Assembly: GCA_965644295.1 (NCBI GenBank)
Contig: CBFFRP010000133.1
Coordinates: forward strand, 248,001 to 312,000
Direction: 5' to 3'
DNA: 64,000 nt
DNA from: Paraphysomonas bandaiensis
Taxonomy: Eukaryota > Chrysophyceae
Shown: piece by piece, positions 60,161 through 64,000 of the stretch
Layout of the letters: each line of letters opens with the position of its first letter
How positions within the stretch are numbered: the first letter of the stretch is position 1
Translations under genes and position numbers: made by a program
The notes under the pieces: model-generated
What the model was told of the DNA's origin: nothing
What the model saw: only the letters and a program-made list of their open reading frames with translations
Database searches by the model: none

Positions 60161-63100
60161 TTATATTGTCATGTTTATAATATTAGAAGGTGTCAACTTC
60201 CGCCTCTTGTAAAACAACACGTATGCCAGCTCTGTGGCTGGCATGAGATCAAATACTTTACATATTTAACTGCGAAAAATACCTGATACGACTTTATCCG
60301 GTGGAATTTCTTCTACGAAGTCATCATCAAATAAAAGCCACTGTTGTTAAGTCAGTTGAGTAACATTGTAATCCCAGTAAACACAACCTTATCCTTTGGG
60401 GCGTATCCCGGTGTATTTGACGACTTTCCTGGAGATGAGCGGAAAATGGGACTGCTAGAAGTCCCAGGTGACGTTGTCCCAGCCTGCATTCACAAATTAC
60501 TCTCGTCATTGTAATACATGATATTTTAATCACAACACTTGTGTACGACACAACACATACAACTTCTATCAATATAAGCACCTGGGTCAGATGTATATCA
60601 TCAAAGTCAATGTCTGTCGCAGAGGCGAACCGCACAAATGCCGTGTAGTGTCCACCGTTCATGCCACCTGAGTATACATATATATCACCAACACGCCATC
60701 ATATAAGGCTCAATTTGCGTCTGCATTCATTCACATTGCATATACACGGTCGGAATGAAGCGTAAAACACACCAATATGGTTGGAGACCCCGTAAAGATC
60801 ATACACATCCGAAGAGCTACTGCTATCAGCATTGTCCAAACGAACGCAGTACGGAGACATATCCAATGATTTGATTGGATATATAACTTTGGCACGAATC
60901 TTCTCTCTAAATCTAGCCGTCATGTTAAACCGTTTGATGTGTATCACCAATATATCCGGAAGCTGGTAAAGTCTCTGTGTCATACTTCCTTTCTGGTGTT
61001 TTTTGCATCGATTACAGTACCTAAAGCACGACGAAGAGTTAGAATGCTGATGGAATACGTAATTCCATCATACCAACTGCCATCATCCAGCTCTTCGTCA
61101 GATGTGAATGCTTTCAGACAGTCTGTGAGAGTGAGATGACTCTCTTCCACCCCACTATTCAGTTTATTCAGCATCAAATCTACAGCGGCGGTATGCTCTG
61201 GTGTATCCACGATCACTCCACCTCTTCGTAGGGGAAGTGTATCAGACTGGCCACCTGGCGGGCGATCCCAGTCCACTGCAATCTGCATCCTGTAAACAAA
61301 CATTTACCTCCAAAACAAAGTCATTACTGGACTATCCTCCAACACGAACATGACAAGCGAAAGACGGCAAACATCAGCGTGAACCATCAGCGTGAACCAT
61401 CAGCGCAAAATATAGAAAACAATGTGTAACATTAGATTCGGCACCTGCTCCAAAATAGGTTCACAATAGGCCTATTTGGATCCCGCGGGAAAGGAGTACC
61501 GTCTAAAGGCTACACAAACATCACGATATGAATATTCCACATTTAAAACTCCACTGTACCCTGTTCTCCAGTGTGGATGAATCCTCATCATTTGGCATGA
61601 CAGTGGCATCGTGAAATGTAACGATTCTGACAAAATTGAGTGTTACATGGCAATAGACTTCAATTGGAATGAACGTGGCTACCTAATTTTAAAAGGGAGT
61701 AAGTCGGTGCGAATCCAGCTACCCTCTGTACCATCCTTTCCAAAAGCAGATGAAGTGTCAAACAATCCCTCATCCTTGAGTTTTTTCAACTCTACGTTAG
61801 TGAGATATCGCAGAGACTGCTCAACAATATGTCTGTATACATGTTCGCACGACCGAAAACTTTCAACCTGGATGCAACCATGACATCGATAATGTTACAT
61901 GCAAAATAATCATATAAATCAAGCAAAATCGGAGAGATCGGCATTAAGTACCTGGAACATCATGGGCAAGCCAAATAACTCCATTTCCGCTGTGTTGTCT
62001 TTACGTCGAGAAGAAGGAAGCTCAGTAGGGTAGGTCCGATTGATCACCACGATATCGATTACTTTTAACTTTCGAGAAGAGTGTGTGTAGAGCGGTAGTA
62101 AGCGTTCTACAAAGACTAATGAAGACGGCAAGAATATATGCTTTACGAGAATGTTACCTTCAAATAGGTCAGTTTCATTGTATACTTCATCCCACTTGCT
62201 CGCAAAGTTGTCAAAATGAACCCTGTAGACGGCGTCCTTCAATAAACGGTACATACGACAGACGAGTCATAAATACAAAAAACAGACCTGATTTGTAACT
62301 CAATCGCATCTTCGCCGGATGTGGAGGCCAGCCGCTTCGTACTCTTAACGCTAGCTGGAACCATTTGTGCAGCTAGTACTTGACCTGTGAGGAGCATTAT
62401 TCAAAGTAGGTATATGGCAGCATCAAAAAAACAATAGTTACGAGTGGATTAAATACAAACTGCATTACACAAACAATACATTCGCAATACCTGGGTACCA
62501 CTGGCCTTTGTGGTCAATAGCATCCAGTCTCATACCCACAGGAATATCTTTAAGGTGTTTTGGAAACGATTCGATACTAGATTTCGATCGCTCCAAGTCC
62601 ACTATCAAATCCCCTAATGGAAAACAACTGTGACATGAAATACATACACCACAGTTGAGGCAAAACAAACAATTACTAATAATCACGATATTTATTGAAC
62701 TATCGCTTGTAAAACCAATATACCTTCACGAGGGTCTCCGCCCAGAGAACTATACTCCACTTTTTCTACACAATCCAGATGTACTCGAACACACGTCGAC
62801 GATTTACTATCCTGACTGTTTCCTACCTCTCGAGATGCACATGATGGGACGGCATCTTTTGCGACACAGTGTAGACGCGAACTGTCTGTTTTACTCGGAC
62901 GCTTTAGTGATTTATTACCCGTACGTTTCATAAGAGAGGACCCTGTGCACAAAGACCCAACTCAGCTCAAAGAATACTTTATCATCTTTCTCCTTTTTAC
63001 GAAAAACAAGGATATATATATGCTCACCTTGCAGTGTAGATACGAACTGCATGTCTTTAATAGACTCAATAGCTAAAGTCATATACACTCCTTTTTCTAT

Positions 63101-64000
63101 ATATGCTGCGTTATGACCAGAGGCAAGCGCTGATACGCTGTACTTGAAGTCTCTCAACACTGATATGTGGTCCCTGAAAAACACAATTAAAGTAATAAGG
63201 TATTTCAGCACAGGATATTGCATTTACGTCTCTGAAGGTAGTCTACACGACATGACACATGATAGATGAGATAAGACAGTCACACCTGTCATCAAATACT
63301 TTACTCATTCGGCCATCAATACACTCCACTATTATCAACTTCTCCGATGGTATCCCGCTCAATTTCCCTGTCATTGAATTAATCCAACGTATGTCGTTGT
63401 CAATTAGCTATATATACCAAGTGCAGCCTTAACATCGCCGACGTCGCCTAGTTTAGGGACGTTTACGCAGTACCTCATGACGGTCGACCGCTCTCTTTGA
63501 AAATGCTTATGTCAGCTGGGCTTGCCCCTTTACCATACGAAATTACGTACCTAATAAGGTCTATAAACTCAGTCATGGTATAGGCATCATCTGCTTCGTA
63601 AGCAGAGTACGGCATGCGGGGGAAATGAGGCATTTTACGGACCAAACATATCGACAATTGTTTCTCAGAGTGCTTCGGAAGAGGGACGGAGAGTAACATA
63701 AAGGGGTCGAAAGCTCTACACATACCCCATATAAAAAACAAAATACAAATTTCGTGGGCTACCTCGAGACTTTATGGCACACTTGGCACGTTACTTCCGA
63801 CATGATCTGACCTTGAAAAAGGTCTACCATCACAGACCTGTTTCGAGCCAAATGACGCTGCCATGCATCCGCGGCTTGCTCCTATTGTCAGTCATCAACT
63901 TAGTTCTTACGAACAGGACAGTGCTGTACCTCAAGTGTCATTTTATCCCACACACTATCTTCAGGTGCACTGATATAAGGCTTAGATACTACTCGGTTGA
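60161..64000 (-). CDS. USP4/11/15-type ubiquitin-specific protease, C-terminal part
   Basis: A cysteine protease that removes ubiquitin. The gene enters from the right edge, so the catalytic Cys box lies outside. Twenty exons were traced: 64000-63930, 63881-63763, 63715-63551, 63473-63418, 63367-63286, 63173-63028, 62942-62724, 62613-62491, 62384-62284, 62236-62158, 62115-61952, 61867-61683, 61626-61560, 61509-61445, 61289-61074, 61020-60773, 60667-60582, 60483-60388, 60340-60283 and 60237-60161. In order: VDLFQGQIMSEVTCQVC, AFDPFMLLSVPLP, a ubiquitin-like insert (LGKLSGIPSEKLIIVE), a Tudor-like insert (GMRLDAIDHKGQWYP, YRVHFDNFASKWDE), LTDCLKAFTSDEEL, the second zinc-knuckle half YCNRCKKHQKG, LPDILVIHIKRF, the catalytic His in GGHYTAFVRF, WLLFDDDFV, and ATELAYVLFYKRR near the end. 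Every junction keeps phase. The donor at 62283 (GTTTTTTG) was chosen over a stronger-looking one because only it keeps frame. Confidence 0.93.

Overview
The window is nuclear DNA of an intron-rich, repeat-rich, fairly AT-rich unicellular eukaryote. I could not identify the species. Most introns that I resolved by reading frame and phase are 42-65 nt with GT/AG ends. The gene set includes an SPX-EXS phosphate exporter, PAN3, a USP4/15-type deubiquitinase, adenosine kinase, a SAM/Tyr-type kinase and an SH2 protein. This fits a free-living or parasitic protist with phosphotyrosine signalling, such as a unicellular relative of animals or an amoebozoan-like lineage. That placement is an inference.

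Layout. 1-7655: a satellite of about 60 tandem 122-bp units with an inverted unit fragment at its left edge. 7656-14519: repeats (two copies of a dispersed element here called X, a 2.56-kb TIR element flanked by TA, a fold-back, a Copia RNase H relic with its LTR) surrounding a four-exon adenosine kinase gene. 14520-23862: two divergent signalling genes, a 2339-aa SAM-SAM-kinase-ARM-PX-WD40 protein and a 493-aa protein whose order of helices, EF-like region and SH2 resembles the Cbl TKB module. 24003-25852: a decayed Ty3/Gypsy pol. 26109-28282: a divergent methyltransferase / 7TM receptor pair, both intronless. 28798-29892: an X copy split by a solo LTR. 30081-32513: XPR1-like exporter. 33130-35893: an unknown gene with an in-frame tandem exon duplication. 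36055-36800: two X copies head to head. 37839-46586: PAN3, SulP transporter and a TROVE/DUF2828 protein. 49214-56237: a nucleotidyltransferase (non-canonical poly(A) polymerase type) joined in frame to a membrane segment and Ig-like domains, divergent from a tail-anchored TPR protein. 58261-59839: a hAT transposon with 8-bp target duplication and an internally inverted transposase. 60161-64000: the C-terminal part of a USP, with 20 exons in the window.

Themes. (1) Protein-tyrosine signalling: the kinase and the SH2 protein share a 507-bp intergenic region. (2) mRNA 3'-end and RNP biology: PAN3, the poly(A)-polymerase-like protein and the TROVE protein are all present, though probably unlinked in function. 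(3) A 150-bp TIR element (CGTATCGGCA ends) occurs four times, each time in a gene-start intergenic region and always in the same orientation relative to one flanking gene. Exon boundaries were deduced by hand from splice motifs, reading phase and protein-family continuity, not from transcripts.
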